Source of the DNA: Neisseria mucosa
GTDB taxonomy: Bacteria > Pseudomonadota > Gammaproteobacteria > Burkholderiales > Neisseriaceae
Direction: 5' to 3'
NCBI RefSeq assembly: GCF_003044445.1
Contig: NZ_POWX01000011.1
Location: 22,045 to 86,044, forward strand
Length of the DNA stretch: 64,000 nt
The notes below the pieces were generated by a model. That model had not been told where the DNA came from, did not search any database, and was given only the letters and a program-made list of their open reading frames with translations. Positions 35,881-42,986 of the stretch are shown here, piece by piece. Numbering within the stretch: the stretch's first letter is position 1; the number at the start of each line of letters is the position of its first letter. The translations under genes and the position numbers were made by a program.

Positions 35881-36006
35881 ATGATTGATCGCCTGCTACC
35901 TATCTTTGCCGTTATCGGCATCCTGTCCAGCGTCGCCTACCTGAGCTTGGCGGCATGGATGATTTACGAAAACGTTATGAAAAAACGCCGCCTCATCCCC
36001 CTCTAA
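35881..36006 (+). CDS. 41-residue single-pass membrane protein, unrecognised
   Basis: Reads MIDRLLPIFAVIGILSSVAY, then LSLAAWMIYENVMKKRRLIPL. One hydrophobic helix is followed by the basic tail KKRR, so the short C-terminus should lie in the cytoplasm. It has its own promoter at 35758-35786 and a strong dedicated terminator at 36025-36081, which argues for a real gene despite its size. It is divergent from ccoI. The size resembles small subunits or assembly factors of terminal oxidases (CcoQ, CcoS, CcoM), but the sequence matches none I can recall, so that link is inference. Confidence 0.6.
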   Translation: MIDRLLPIFAVIGILSSVAYLSLAAWMIYENVMKKRRLIPL

Positions 36007-36024
36007 GAGGGAAACCTTTTAAAC

Positions 36025-36081
36025 GGCCGTTTGGAAATAAAGATAAACCCTCCCTGATTTATCTTTGTTTTCCAAACGGCC
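36025..36081 (+). terminator. Long hairpin terminator after the 41-residue gene
   Basis: GGCCGTTTGGAAA and its complement TTTCCAAACGGCC are extended by AAAGATAAA paired with TTTATCTTT, with a T-rich tail. The outer arms resemble an altered uptake sequence of the GCCGTCTGAA dialect. A normal DUS follows at 36088-36101. With the CREE at 36198 this accounts for most of the gap 36007-36312. Confidence 0.75.
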
Positions 36082-36197
36082 TTTATTTTTCAGACGACCT
36101 TTTGAAACACGCGGCGGCAGATACACCGGATTGAAATCGAAGTCCGCCCCGCCGCCTTTTCCATTGAGAAACAGCGGCAGTCAAAACATCCTGTTTT

Positions 36198-36303
36198 TAT
36201 AGTGGATTAACTTTAAACCAGTACGGCGTTGCCTCGCCTTGCCGTACTATCTGTACTGTCTGCGGCTTCGTCGCCTTGTCCTGATTTTTGTTAATCCACT
36301 ATA
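36198..36303. repeat. Correia repeat enclosed element, 106 bp
   Basis: CREE with one end carrying the TTTAAACC variant and the other the TTTTTG variant, so its two arms are not of the same subtype. It ends 10 bases before the hflX stop. Confidence 0.95.
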
Positions 36304-36312
36304 TTCGGATTC

Positions 36313-37491
36313 TCAGTTTTCAGACGACCTTTTACCGCCGTTTTCCAACGCCCGTTCAATCATCGCCTCGCGCAAAGCGTCCAAGCCCAGACTTTTCGTT
36401 ACCGAAATATTCACGCCGACGGCGCGTCCCGAATTATCCCGCAACACGCCCGCCTCGCGCACACCTTCCGGCAGCAGGTCGATTTTGTTGTACACGACAA
36501 GCTGAGGCACTTCATGCGCGCCGATTTCCTCCAAAACCACATTCACATCGTCCATCTGCCGCTCGAAATCGGGATTGGACGCATCAACGACGTGTAGCAA
36601 CACGTCCGCCAAAGCCGTTTCCTCCAACGTCGCCGAAAATGCCGACACCAGCTTGTGCGGCAAATCGCGGACGAACCCGACCGTATCCGTCAGAATCACG
36701 CCCGCCTCGTGCGACAAAAACAAACGCCGTGCTGTCGTATCCAACGTGGCGAAAAGCTGATCTTTCGCCAACACGTCCGCCTTGGTCAGACGGTTGAACA
36801 GGCTGGATTTGCCCGCATTGGTATAACCGACGATGGCAAAGGTTTTCAGACGACCTTCCATCCGCGATTTGCGGCGCGTGGCACGTTGTTTTTTCACTTG
36901 CGCCAACTGTTTTTTCAACGCCGTGATTTTCTGCCCGATTAAGCGGCGGTCGGTTTCCAACTGCGTCTCGCCCGGCCCTTTCAAGCCGATACCGCCCTTC
37001 TGGCTCTGCAAATGTCCGTAGCCGCGCACCAGCCGTCCGCTCAAATGGTTCAACTGCGCCAGCTCCACCTGCAATTTACCCTCTTGCGATTGGGCGCGTT
37101 TGGCAAAAATCGCCAAAATCAGACCCACGCGGTCGAGAACGCGGCATTGCAGGATTTTTTCCAAATTGCGCTCCTGCGTCGGCGTCAATTCATGGTTGAA
37201 CACCGCCAAGCCGATGTCGTGCAGCTTCACCGCCGCCGCCAGCTCCTCCGCCTTGCCCGTGCCGACAAAATAAGCCGTATGCGCCTTGTCGCGCTTGGCG
37301 GTCTCCCACAACACCAGCTCGCCGCCCGCCGCCGCGACCAATTCCGCCGCCTCGTCCAAGGTCGTCTGAAAAGTTCGCTCGCGCACTTCGTTCGCGCCCG
37401 AATAATCCGCACTCAACATCACCCCGACCAGCATCACGCGTTCGGGTTGCTCCAAAGATTTGTCGACGGGGAAAATGTTGCGTTTGGACAA
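36313..37491 (-). CDS. hflX: GTPase HflX
   Basis: About 392 residues. HflX is a GTPase that splits stalled or stressed ribosomes. The N-terminal HflX domain (LVGVMLSADYSGANEVRERTF, YFVGTGKAEELAA, GGIGLKGPGETQLETDRRLI) precedes the G domain with G1 GYTNAGKSSLFNRL near residue 220, G3 DTVGFVRDLPHKLV and G4 NKID. I place the start at TTG 37491 because AAAGGA lies six bases upstream; reading from 37512 would begin inside that ribosome site. The C-terminal residues KRSSEN are encoded by a DUS. It follows fpr by 26 bases, so they are probably co-transcribed. Confidence 0.9.
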   Translation of the reverse strand: MSKRNIFPVDKSLEQPERVMLVGVMLSADYSGANEVRERTFQTTLDEAAELVAAAGGELVLWETAKRDKAHTAYFVGTGKAEELAAAVKLHDIGLAVFNHELTPTQERNLEKILQCRVLDRVGLILAIFAKRAQSQEGKLQVELAQLNHLSGRLVRGYGHLQSQKGGIGLKGPGETQLETDRRLIGQKITALKKQLAQVKKQRATRRKSRMEGRLKTFAIVGYTNAGKSSLFNRLTKADVLAKDQLFATLDTTARRLFLSHEAGVILTDTVGFVRDLPHKLVSAFSATLEETALADVLLHVVDASNPDFERQMDDVNVVLEEIGAHEVPQLVVYNKIDLLPEGVREAGVLRDNSGRAVGVNISVTKSLGLDALREAMIERALENGGKRSSEN

Positions 37492-37517
37492 GGAAAATCC
37501 TTTCTTTTTCAAAGGGC

Positions 37518-38297
37518 TTAAAACCCGTTTTCCATCATAATTTCGCCGGGGATACGGTTGCGGTGCATGGCGAAGCCCAAGTCCATCAGGGCTTGGAACG
37601 TGTCTTTGACCATCGCGGGATTGCCGCAGACCATAAAGCGCGTATCCGCTTTGGTAAACTTGAATCCCGCGTATGCTTCGAGGCTGCCGTCTTTCAGCAA
37701 ATCGGGAATGCGCTTGCCGCTCAACGCGCCTTCGGTTTCCTCGCGCGTGGTGATGGGGACGAAGCGGAATTTGTGGAAATGCTCGCCAATCAGCGGATGG
37801 CCTTTCAACGCTTCAACACGTCGTCTGAAAATCAGTTCGCCGGCGAAAGAAACCGAGTGCGTCAAAACCAAGCGGTCGAAACGCTGCCAGATTTCGGGTT
37901 GCTCGATGATGGAGAGGAAAGGTGCGATGCCCGAACCGGTGCAGAGCATGACCAAATCCTTGCCGTCGGGGAAGCGTTCGGGCAGGAGGAAGCCCGTAGC
38001 GGTTTTATCGAGCAGTATGGTGTCGCCCTCTTTCATGGCGGCAAACCGCGCGGACATGGGACCGCCTTCAATCAAGACGGCAAAATATTCGAGCGTGTCG
38101 GCGTATTCGGCGGACACGACGGAATACGCGCGCCAGATAAAGCCTTCGCCGTCGCGAAAACCGAGCCGCGAAAACTGCCCCGCCGAGAAGCGGTAGGATT
38201 CGGGGCGGCTGATGGCAAAAGTCATCAGCTTGGGCGTATGGTGTTTAATCCACAAGACTTTTTCTTCGGTAAACTTGGCTTCGGGCGAGGCTGCCAT
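37518..38297 (-). CDS. fpr: Ferredoxin/flavodoxin--NADP+ reductase
   Basis: A 259-residue Fpr-type FAD enzyme exchanging electrons between NADP(H) and ferredoxin or flavodoxin. RAYSVVSAEY binds FAD, LCTGSGIAPFLSIIEQPEIW is the NADP-binding region, and RFMVCGNPAMVKDTF leads to the C-terminal aromatic end NGF expected of the bacterial subclass. It is the likely first gene of fpr-hflX. A long-form CREE lies 40 bases upstream and may influence expression. Confidence 0.93.
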   Translation of the reverse strand: MAASPEAKFTEEKVLWIKHHTPKLMTFAISRPESYRFSAGQFSRLGFRDGEGFIWRAYSVVSAEYADTLEYFAVLIEGGPMSARFAAMKEGDTILLDKTATGFLLPERFPDGKDLVMLCTGSGIAPFLSIIEQPEIWQRFDRLVLTHSVSFAGELIFRRRVEALKGHPLIGEHFHKFRFVPITTREETEGALSGKRIPDLLKDGSLEAYAGFKFTKADTRFMVCGNPAMVKDTFQALMDLGFAMHRNRIPGEIMMENGF

Positions 38298-38336
38298 AAT
38301 GGGATTCCTTGTGTGTGCGGGATGGGAAACGGAAGG

Positions 38337-38493
38337 TATAGTGGATTAACTTTAAACCAGTACGGCGTTACCTCGCCTTAGCTCAAAGAGAACGATTCTC
38401 TAAGGTGCTGAAGCACCAAGTGAATCGGTTCCGTACTATCTGTACTGTCTGCGGCTTCGTCGCCTTGTCCTGATTTAAATTTAATCCACTATA
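38337..38493. repeat. Correia repeat enclosed element, long form, 157 bp
   Basis: Intact ends plus the extra internal block with AGAGAACGATTCTCT and GGTGCTGAAGCACC. The long form is the one reported to bind IHF. It lies directly upstream of fpr. Confidence 0.95.
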
Positions 38494-38514
38494 TTATACC
38501 CGTTCGCTTGACGT

Positions 38515-38557
38515 AAGGTCGTCTGAAAACCTGATTGTCCGGTTTTCAGACGACCTT
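38515..38557. terminator. Inverted-DUS terminator of the META lipoprotein gene
   Basis: Paired DUS 24 bases past the stop of the minus-strand lipoprotein gene. Confidence 0.75.
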
Positions 38558-38580
38558 GAAGCGGAACTGAAACTCAAATT

Positions 38581-39039
38581 TTACGGCTGACGGCGCAGGC
38601 GCATGGTTTTGCCGTTTTGCTCCAAAATCAGATCATTGCCGTCGAAACGATAGTTCCACACGCTTTTCATGTTCAAGAAAGCCTCTTCCAGCTTCATGTC
38701 TTCACACAGCATCATCGTCGTGGCAATCGGACCAAAATCAATTTTGCCCGCTCCGGCTTCCTGCGCTTGAAGCGTCAAATGATTGCAACCCATCTTGCCA
38801 TGCGCCTTGGGCATTTTGCTCAAATCCAAAAAAGCCGTTCTGCCCGCCAAATCTTTTTCGGTGAATTTGTCGAAAGAAACCACAAACCATTTCGCTGCCA
38901 AAGCCGGCGTTGACGCTTGACGGGGTTCGGATGGTTTTTCAGACGACGTGACAGGTTGGGACGGCTGCGGTTTTTCAGCAGGCGAAGTACAGGCGGTCAG
39001 AATGATTGCGGTCATAAGGGTGGGGATCAGGGTTTTCAT
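38581..39039 (-). CDS. META-domain (HslJ-like) lipoprotein
   Basis: A 152-residue lipoprotein. Signal peptide with lipobox ILTAC gives a lipidated cysteine near residue 17. A proline/serine linker (EKPQPSQPVTSSEKPSEPRQ) follows, then a META/HslJ domain with KMGCNHLTLQAQ and ATTMMLCEDMKLEEAFL, the usual pattern with two cysteines. Such proteins are envelope-associated and of unclear function; E. coli HslJ is linked to heat shock and novobiocin resistance. Part of the linker is encoded by a DUS (38938-38950). Confidence 0.85.
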   Translation of the reverse strand: MKTLIPTLMTAIILTACTSPAEKPQPSQPVTSSEKPSEPRQASTPALAAKWFVVSFDKFTEKDLAGRTAFLDLSKMPKAHGKMGCNHLTLQAQEAGAGKIDFGPIATTMMLCEDMKLEEAFLNMKSVWNYRFDGNDLILEQNGKTMRLRRQP

Positions 39040-39069
39040 GATTTTGCCTTTCTAACGTGAGGTCAGCTA

Positions 39070-39126
39070 AAAGGTCGTCTGAAACCGCTTCAGCGAAACC
39101 CGCTACGCACTTTTCAGACGACCTCT
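39070..39126. terminator. DUS hairpin with nested AGCG/CGCT loop
   Basis: DUS arms around a loop holding AGCG-AAACC-CGCT (39092-39104). The same loop design is at 12281-12342. It terminates the transsulfuration gene. Confidence 0.65.
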
Positions 39127-39131
39127 TTATC

Positions 39132-40289
39132 TTACAGCGTCAAATCCAAAGCCTTGGAAATATCGTTCCAAATATCGTCCGCGTCTTCAATACCGATGGA
39201 GAAGCGCAGCAGGCCGACTTTGATGCCCATCTCCATTTTCACGTCGTGCGGTACGCCGCTGTGGGACTGGGAATAGCAATGGTTGACCAAACTTTCGACG
39301 CCGCCGAGGCTGGATGCCATTTTGACCAGTTTCATGTTTTTAATCACGCTGTTTGCCGCTTCGCGCGTGTCGTTTTTGAGGTAAACCGTGACCACGCCGC
39401 CTATGCCTTTGGGCATTTGTGTTTTCGCCAGTTCGTAATGTTCGTGCGACGGCAGGCCGGGATAGAACACTTTTTCCACGGCGGGATGGGCTTCGAGGCG
39501 GCGGGCGATGTCGAGCGCGTTTTTGCAGTGCGCCTCCATGCGCAAGGCGAGCGTTTTGATGCCGCGCAACACCAACCAGCAATCCATCGGGCCGGCAATC
39601 GCGCCGGTATGCACCATCATGTCGTGCAGCGGTTTCGCCAGTTCTTTGGTTTTGACGGCGACGATGCCCATCAAGACGTCGGAGTGGCCGCAAAGGTATT
39701 TGGTGGCGGAGTGGAACACGATATCGCAGCCCATCTCCAGCGGCTGTTGCAGATGCGGCGTGGCGAAGGTGTTGTCGATGCCGACCAGCGCGCTGGCGGC
39801 GTGGGCTTTGGCGGCAAGCGCTTTGATGTCCACCAGCCGCAAAAGCGGGTTGGACGGGGTTTCCAGCCAAACCAGTTTCACATTGTGCGCGGCAAGCAGC
39901 TCGTCCAAGCGGTCGGGGTTGCCCAAATCAGCAAAAACGACGTTCACACCCCACTCTTTATATACGTCAACCAGCAAGTCATACGCGCCGCCGTAAATAT
40001 CGGCGACGGCGACGATGGTATCGCCCGGACGCAAGAATGTGCGCCACACGGCATCGATGCCCGCCATACCGCTGGAAAAGGCAAAACCCGCCGCCCCGCG
40101 TTCCAAATCGGCAACCGTGTATTCCAAAACCTGACGGGTCGGATTACTCAGACGCGAATAGCGATAAGGAACCTGCTCGCCGATTTCGTGCAGCGCGAAC
40201 ATACTGTTCTGATAAATCGGCGGCATCAGCGCGCGGTTGTGTTCGTCGCAATCGTAGCTGGAATGGATGACTTTGGTGGCGAATTTCAT
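39132..40289 (-). CDS. Cys/Met metabolism PLP-dependent enzyme (cystathionine gamma-synthase/lyase family)
   Basis: A 385-residue transsulfuration-family enzyme. The PLP lysine is in HSATKYLCGHSDVLMG near residue 197. YSRLSNPTRQVLE and FSSGMAGIDAV bind the cofactor phosphate, and VWLETPSNPLLRLVDI is the next signature. The C-terminal SLGGVESLVNHCYSQSHSGVP is conserved. Members include cystathionine gamma-synthase (MetB), beta-lyase (MetC) and O-acyl-homoserine sulfhydrylases, and sequence alone does not separate them here. It works in methionine/cysteine metabolism in the cytoplasm. Divergent from folE2. Confidence 0.85.
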   Translation of the reverse strand: MKFATKVIHSSYDCDEHNRALMPPIYQNSMFALHEIGEQVPYRYSRLSNPTRQVLEYTVADLERGAAGFAFSSGMAGIDAVWRTFLRPGDTIVAVADIYGGAYDLLVDVYKEWGVNVVFADLGNPDRLDELLAAHNVKLVWLETPSNPLLRLVDIKALAAKAHAASALVGIDNTFATPHLQQPLEMGCDIVFHSATKYLCGHSDVLMGIVAVKTKELAKPLHDMMVHTGAIAGPMDCWLVLRGIKTLALRMEAHCKNALDIARRLEAHPAVEKVFYPGLPSHEHYELAKTQMPKGIGGVVTVYLKNDTREAANSVIKNMKLVKMASSLGGVESLVNHCYSQSHSGVPHDVKMEMGIKVGLLRFSIGIEDADDIWNDISKALDLTL

Positions 40290-40378
40290 CTCGGTTCAAC
40301 CTTGTAAAGATATGAATAATTCAGGATTTTATCACTATCCGAAAAATAGAAACAATCAATGCGGACACGGTTTGCAAG

Positions 40379-40387
40379 TGATATAAT
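40379..40387 (+). promoter_or_regulatory. Extended -10 promoter for folE2
   Basis: TGATATAAT gives a perfect TATAAT (40382-40387) with the TGn extension and no clear -35. The start would be near 40394, leaving a leader of about 77 bases. TTTGCAA repeats flank it (40371-40377 and 40394-40400) and might bind a regulator. Confidence 0.55.
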
Positions 40388-40470
40388 CTCGCATTTGCAA
40401 AACGGACGGCATGAATCCGTTTCCAAACGACACACATCCCAGCAATCCGACAATTAAGGACAAACAACGC

Positions 40471-41244
40471 ATGAACGCCATTGCAGACGTGCAATCCAGC
40501 CGCGATTTACGCAATCTGCCGATTAACCAGGTCGGTATCAAAGACCTGCGCTTTCCGATTACTTTAAATACCGCCGAAGGTAGCCAATCTACCGTCGCCC
40601 GCCTGACCATGACGGTTTTCCTGCCCGCCGACCAAAAAGGCACGCATATGTCGCGCTTCGTGGCATTGATGGAGCAACAAACCGAGGCTTTGGATTTCGA
40701 CAGGCTACACAAACTGACTGCCGAAATGGTTGCGCTTTTAGACTCTCATTCCGGCAAAATCAGCGTTTCCTTCCCCTTCTTCCGCAAAAAATCCGCGCCC
40801 ATTTCCGGCATCCAATCCCTGCTGGACTACGACGTTACCCTGACGGGCGAAATCAAAAACGGTACATACAGCCATAATTTGAAAGTGATGGTTCCCGTAA
40901 CCTCATTGTGTCCGTGTTCCAAAGAAATTTCGCAATACGGCGCGCACAACCAACGTTCGCACGTTACCGTCAGCCTGACTGCCAACGCCGAAGTCGGTAT
41001 CGAAGAAATCATCGACTGCGTGGAAGCGCAAGCAAGCTGCCAGCTTTACGGACTGCTCAAACGCCCCGATGAAAAATACGTTACCGAAAAAGCCTATGAA
41101 AACCCGAAATTCGTGGAAGACATGGTGCGCGACGTAGCCACCGCGCTGATTGCTGACGGACGCATCGAAAGCTTCATCGTCGAGAGCGAAAACTTCGAGT
41201 CGATACACAACCACTCGGCTTACGCCTATATTGCGTATCCTTAA
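40471..41244 (+). CDS. folE2: GTP cyclohydrolase FolE2 (type IB)
   Basis: A 257-residue type IB GTP cyclohydrolase that makes dihydroneopterin triphosphate for folate and queuosine. It contains the metal-binding and catalytic VTSLCPCSKEISQYGAHNQRSH near residues 143-164 and ends ESENFESIHNHSAYAYIAYP, as in the gonococcal enzyme. The start at 40471 (MNAIADVQSS) is the family start; the frame from 40411 adds 20 unconserved residues. This metal-promiscuous form replaces or complements zinc-dependent FolE. It is monocistronic, followed by a DUS terminator. Confidence 0.96.
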   Translation: MNAIADVQSSRDLRNLPINQVGIKDLRFPITLNTAEGSQSTVARLTMTVFLPADQKGTHMSRFVALMEQQTEALDFDRLHKLTAEMVALLDSHSGKISVSFPFFRKKSAPISGIQSLLDYDVTLTGEIKNGTYSHNLKVMVPVTSLCPCSKEISQYGAHNQRSHVTVSLTANAEVGIEEIIDCVEAQASCQLYGLLKRPDEKYVTEKAYENPKFVEDMVRDVATALIADGRIESFIVESENFESIHNHSAYAYIAYP

Positions 41245-41275
41245 ACAAGCGAAAAATAAACAAACGAAAAATCGA

Positions 41276-41320
41276 AAAGGTCGTCTGAAAACCGGAAAAT
41301 CAGTTTTCAGACGACCTTTT
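41276..41320. terminator. Inverted-DUS terminator after folE2
   Basis: Paired DUS 32 bases after the stop, ending in a T-run. The rest of the 323-base gap 41245-41567 is occupied by this hairpin, about 85 bases without visible features and a long CREE. Confidence 0.75.
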
Positions 41321-41405
41321 GTGTTCGTGGATTGATTTTATAGAACTTCATTTAGGACAAGGGTGATGCCTCTCTTATTTAGTTTAAAGCTTCTACCCGG
41401 TTAAC

Positions 41406-41562
41406 TATAGTGGATTAAATTTAAATCAGGACAAGGCGACGAAGCCGAAGACAGTACAGATAGTACGGAACCGATTCACTTGGTGCTTCAGCACCTTAGA
41501 GAATCGTTCTCTTCGAGCTAAGGCGAGGCAACGCCGTACTGGTTTAAAGTTAATCCACTATA
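41406..41562. repeat. Correia repeat enclosed element, long form, 157 bp
   Basis: Intact long CREE with the GGTGCTTCAGCACC inner block. It ends five bases before the stop codon of the next gene (minus strand). First of three CREEs that separate two related genes. Confidence 0.95.
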
Positions 41563-41567
41563 AATTA

Positions 41568-42119
41568 TCATAGTCGCCCCAATTCCCTTTGCAGGGCTTG
41601 GATGTTTTGCTGGCGGTCGAGCACCGCGCTTTGCAGACTGGTGATTTCCTGTTGGTTGACATGACCGCCTTTGGCTACACGGGCTTGCGCCAGAGATTTT
41701 TGCGCTTCACCCAACGCTTTACGTTCGTTGCTCAATTCTGTTTCCAAAATCGAACGGCGGCTAGTGCTGCCGGAGGATTTGGGCGCAGGCGTTGCTGCGA
41801 CTTCAGGGGCAGGACGGATGGGCGCAGGTGCAGGATTTGCCTTAGCAGTATTTTTAGGTGCAGGTTTTACGTTACCGGCTCGTTTTGACGGCGTTTCGGC
41901 AGCAGATTCCGATATTTCAAAGGCGGGCGCGTCGTAGCGCGAGCTGCTGTATTTACCTATGGTCGGTAAATCCGCCGAATGGCAGTTTCCAGATGGACGC
42001 GATGTATAGATGACTTCGCCGTTGACTGTACAGGTATAGATCTTGGGGGAGGCTTGTGCGCCGGATACGGCGGCAAACATCAGCAATGAAGCTGCCAATG
42101 TGTGGAGTGATTGTTTCAT
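41568..42119 (-). CDS. Secreted DUF4124-like protein with C-terminal coiled coil
   Basis: A 183-residue exported protein. ATG 42119 opens a signal peptide (KQSLHTLAASLLMFAAVSGAQA) and is preferred to 42206. The mature start KIYTCTVNGEVIYTSRPSGNC HSADLPTIG resembles DUF4124, a short beta domain with two cysteines. A proline/alanine linker and a C-terminal coiled coil (ILETELSNERKALGEAQKSL) follow. Probably periplasmic; function unknown. Its closest relatives in the window are the next gene (shared PSGNC-ADLP) and the one at 61418. CREEs flank it on both sides. Confidence 0.72.
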   Translation of the reverse strand: MKQSLHTLAASLLMFAAVSGAQASPKIYTCTVNGEVIYTSRPSGNCHSADLPTIGKYSSSRYDAPAFEISESAAETPSKRAGNVKPAPKNTAKANPAPAPIRPAPEVAATPAPKSSGSTSRRSILETELSNERKALGEAQKSLAQARVAKGGHVNQQEITSLQSAVLDRQQNIQALQRELGRL

Positions 42120-42225
42120 GGTAAGGTCGTAATGTGAAATAAGTAATTGTTCGATAAATATTGCATTCAACTGTAATAGTATAACAATCCTGGTTTGTTC
42201 GCTCAAATTAGGGCGGACGACTTTT

Positions 42226-42332
42226 TATAGTGGATTAAATTTAAATCAGGACAAGGCGACGAAGCCACAGACAGTACAGATAGTACGGCAAGGCGAGGCA
42301 ACGCCGTACTGGTTTAAAGTTAATCCACTATA
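42226..42332. repeat. Correia repeat enclosed element, 107 bp
   Basis: Intact short CREE lying between the two DUF4124-like genes, about 106 bases upstream of the first and 48 bases beyond the stop of the second. Confidence 0.95.
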
Positions 42333-42379
42333 AATTTCAAAGTTTGCAAACCGCCCTCTTAATTTTAGCGAAAGTTGCT

Positions 42380-42748
42380 TCACTCGTTTTCAGACGACGT
42401 TTGTGCGGCTTTATCCGATTTTTTGGCGCGAGATTTGGCGTTTTTGCTCTTTGCATCTTGCTCTTGCGCTTTTTCCCGAGATTTTTCTTTTGAACGCGCC
42501 TTCTTTGGTTTAGCTGCCTTTTCTTCGGTACCACTGCTTAATTTGTTGATTTTCAAACGATATGCACCGCCTTGGTGGCTGCTGATTTTGGGCAGGTCTG
42601 CGCCTGTGCAGTTTCCCGAAGGTTCGGATGTATAGGTTTTGCTGTTGCCTGAATGGCAACTGAAGACGGCTGCTGCGGTGTGGAGGGATAAGCCCAAAAT
42701 GAGGGAGGATGCGACGATAAGTGCTCCTTGCTTGATTCGTGAACGCAT
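42380..42748 (-). CDS. Secreted DUF4124-like protein with highly charged tail
   Basis: A 122-residue exported protein. A signal peptide (KQGALIVASSLILGLSLHTAAA) is followed by VFSCHSGNSKTYTSEPSGNCTGADLPKIS, clearly related to the previous gene. Instead of a coiled coil it ends in a lysine/serine/glutamate-rich, probably disordered tail (KKARSKEKSREKAQEQDAKS). The last codons are a DUS (SSENE). It is flanked by CREEs at 42226-42332 and 42837-42943. Function unknown. Confidence 0.7.
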   Translation of the reverse strand: MRSRIKQGALIVASSLILGLSLHTAAAVFSCHSGNSKTYTSEPSGNCTGADLPKISSHQGGAYRLKINKLSSGTEEKAAKPKKARSKEKSREKAQEQDAKSKNAKSRAKKSDKAAQTSSENE

Positions 42749-42836
42749 GAGTTTTCCGTAGTTTGAGTTTTCAGACGACCTATTTTTGTTTTTATGCAGT
42801 CCGGCAATCTTAAATCACTATGCCAAACTGTATTTT

Positions 42837-42943
42837 TATAGTGGATTAACTTTAAACCAGTACGGCGTTGCCTCGCCTTGCCGTACTATCTGTACTGTCT
42901 GCGGCTTCGTCGCCTTGTCCTGATTTAAATTTAATCCACTATA
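42837..42943. repeat. Correia repeat enclosed element, 107 bp
   Basis: Intact short CREE between the second DUF4124-like gene and the 3' end of the ABC-F gene. Third member of the CREE-gene-CREE-gene-CREE tract. Confidence 0.95.
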
Positions 42944-42986
42944 TCAGCTTCTGAAGGCGGATACGGAAACTCGGACAACAGGATAT

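Noticed and set aside
39057..40307. 416-codon plus-strand ORF opposite the transsulfuration gene
   Set aside because: Antisense shadow; the minus-strand frame has clear PLP-enzyme motifs.
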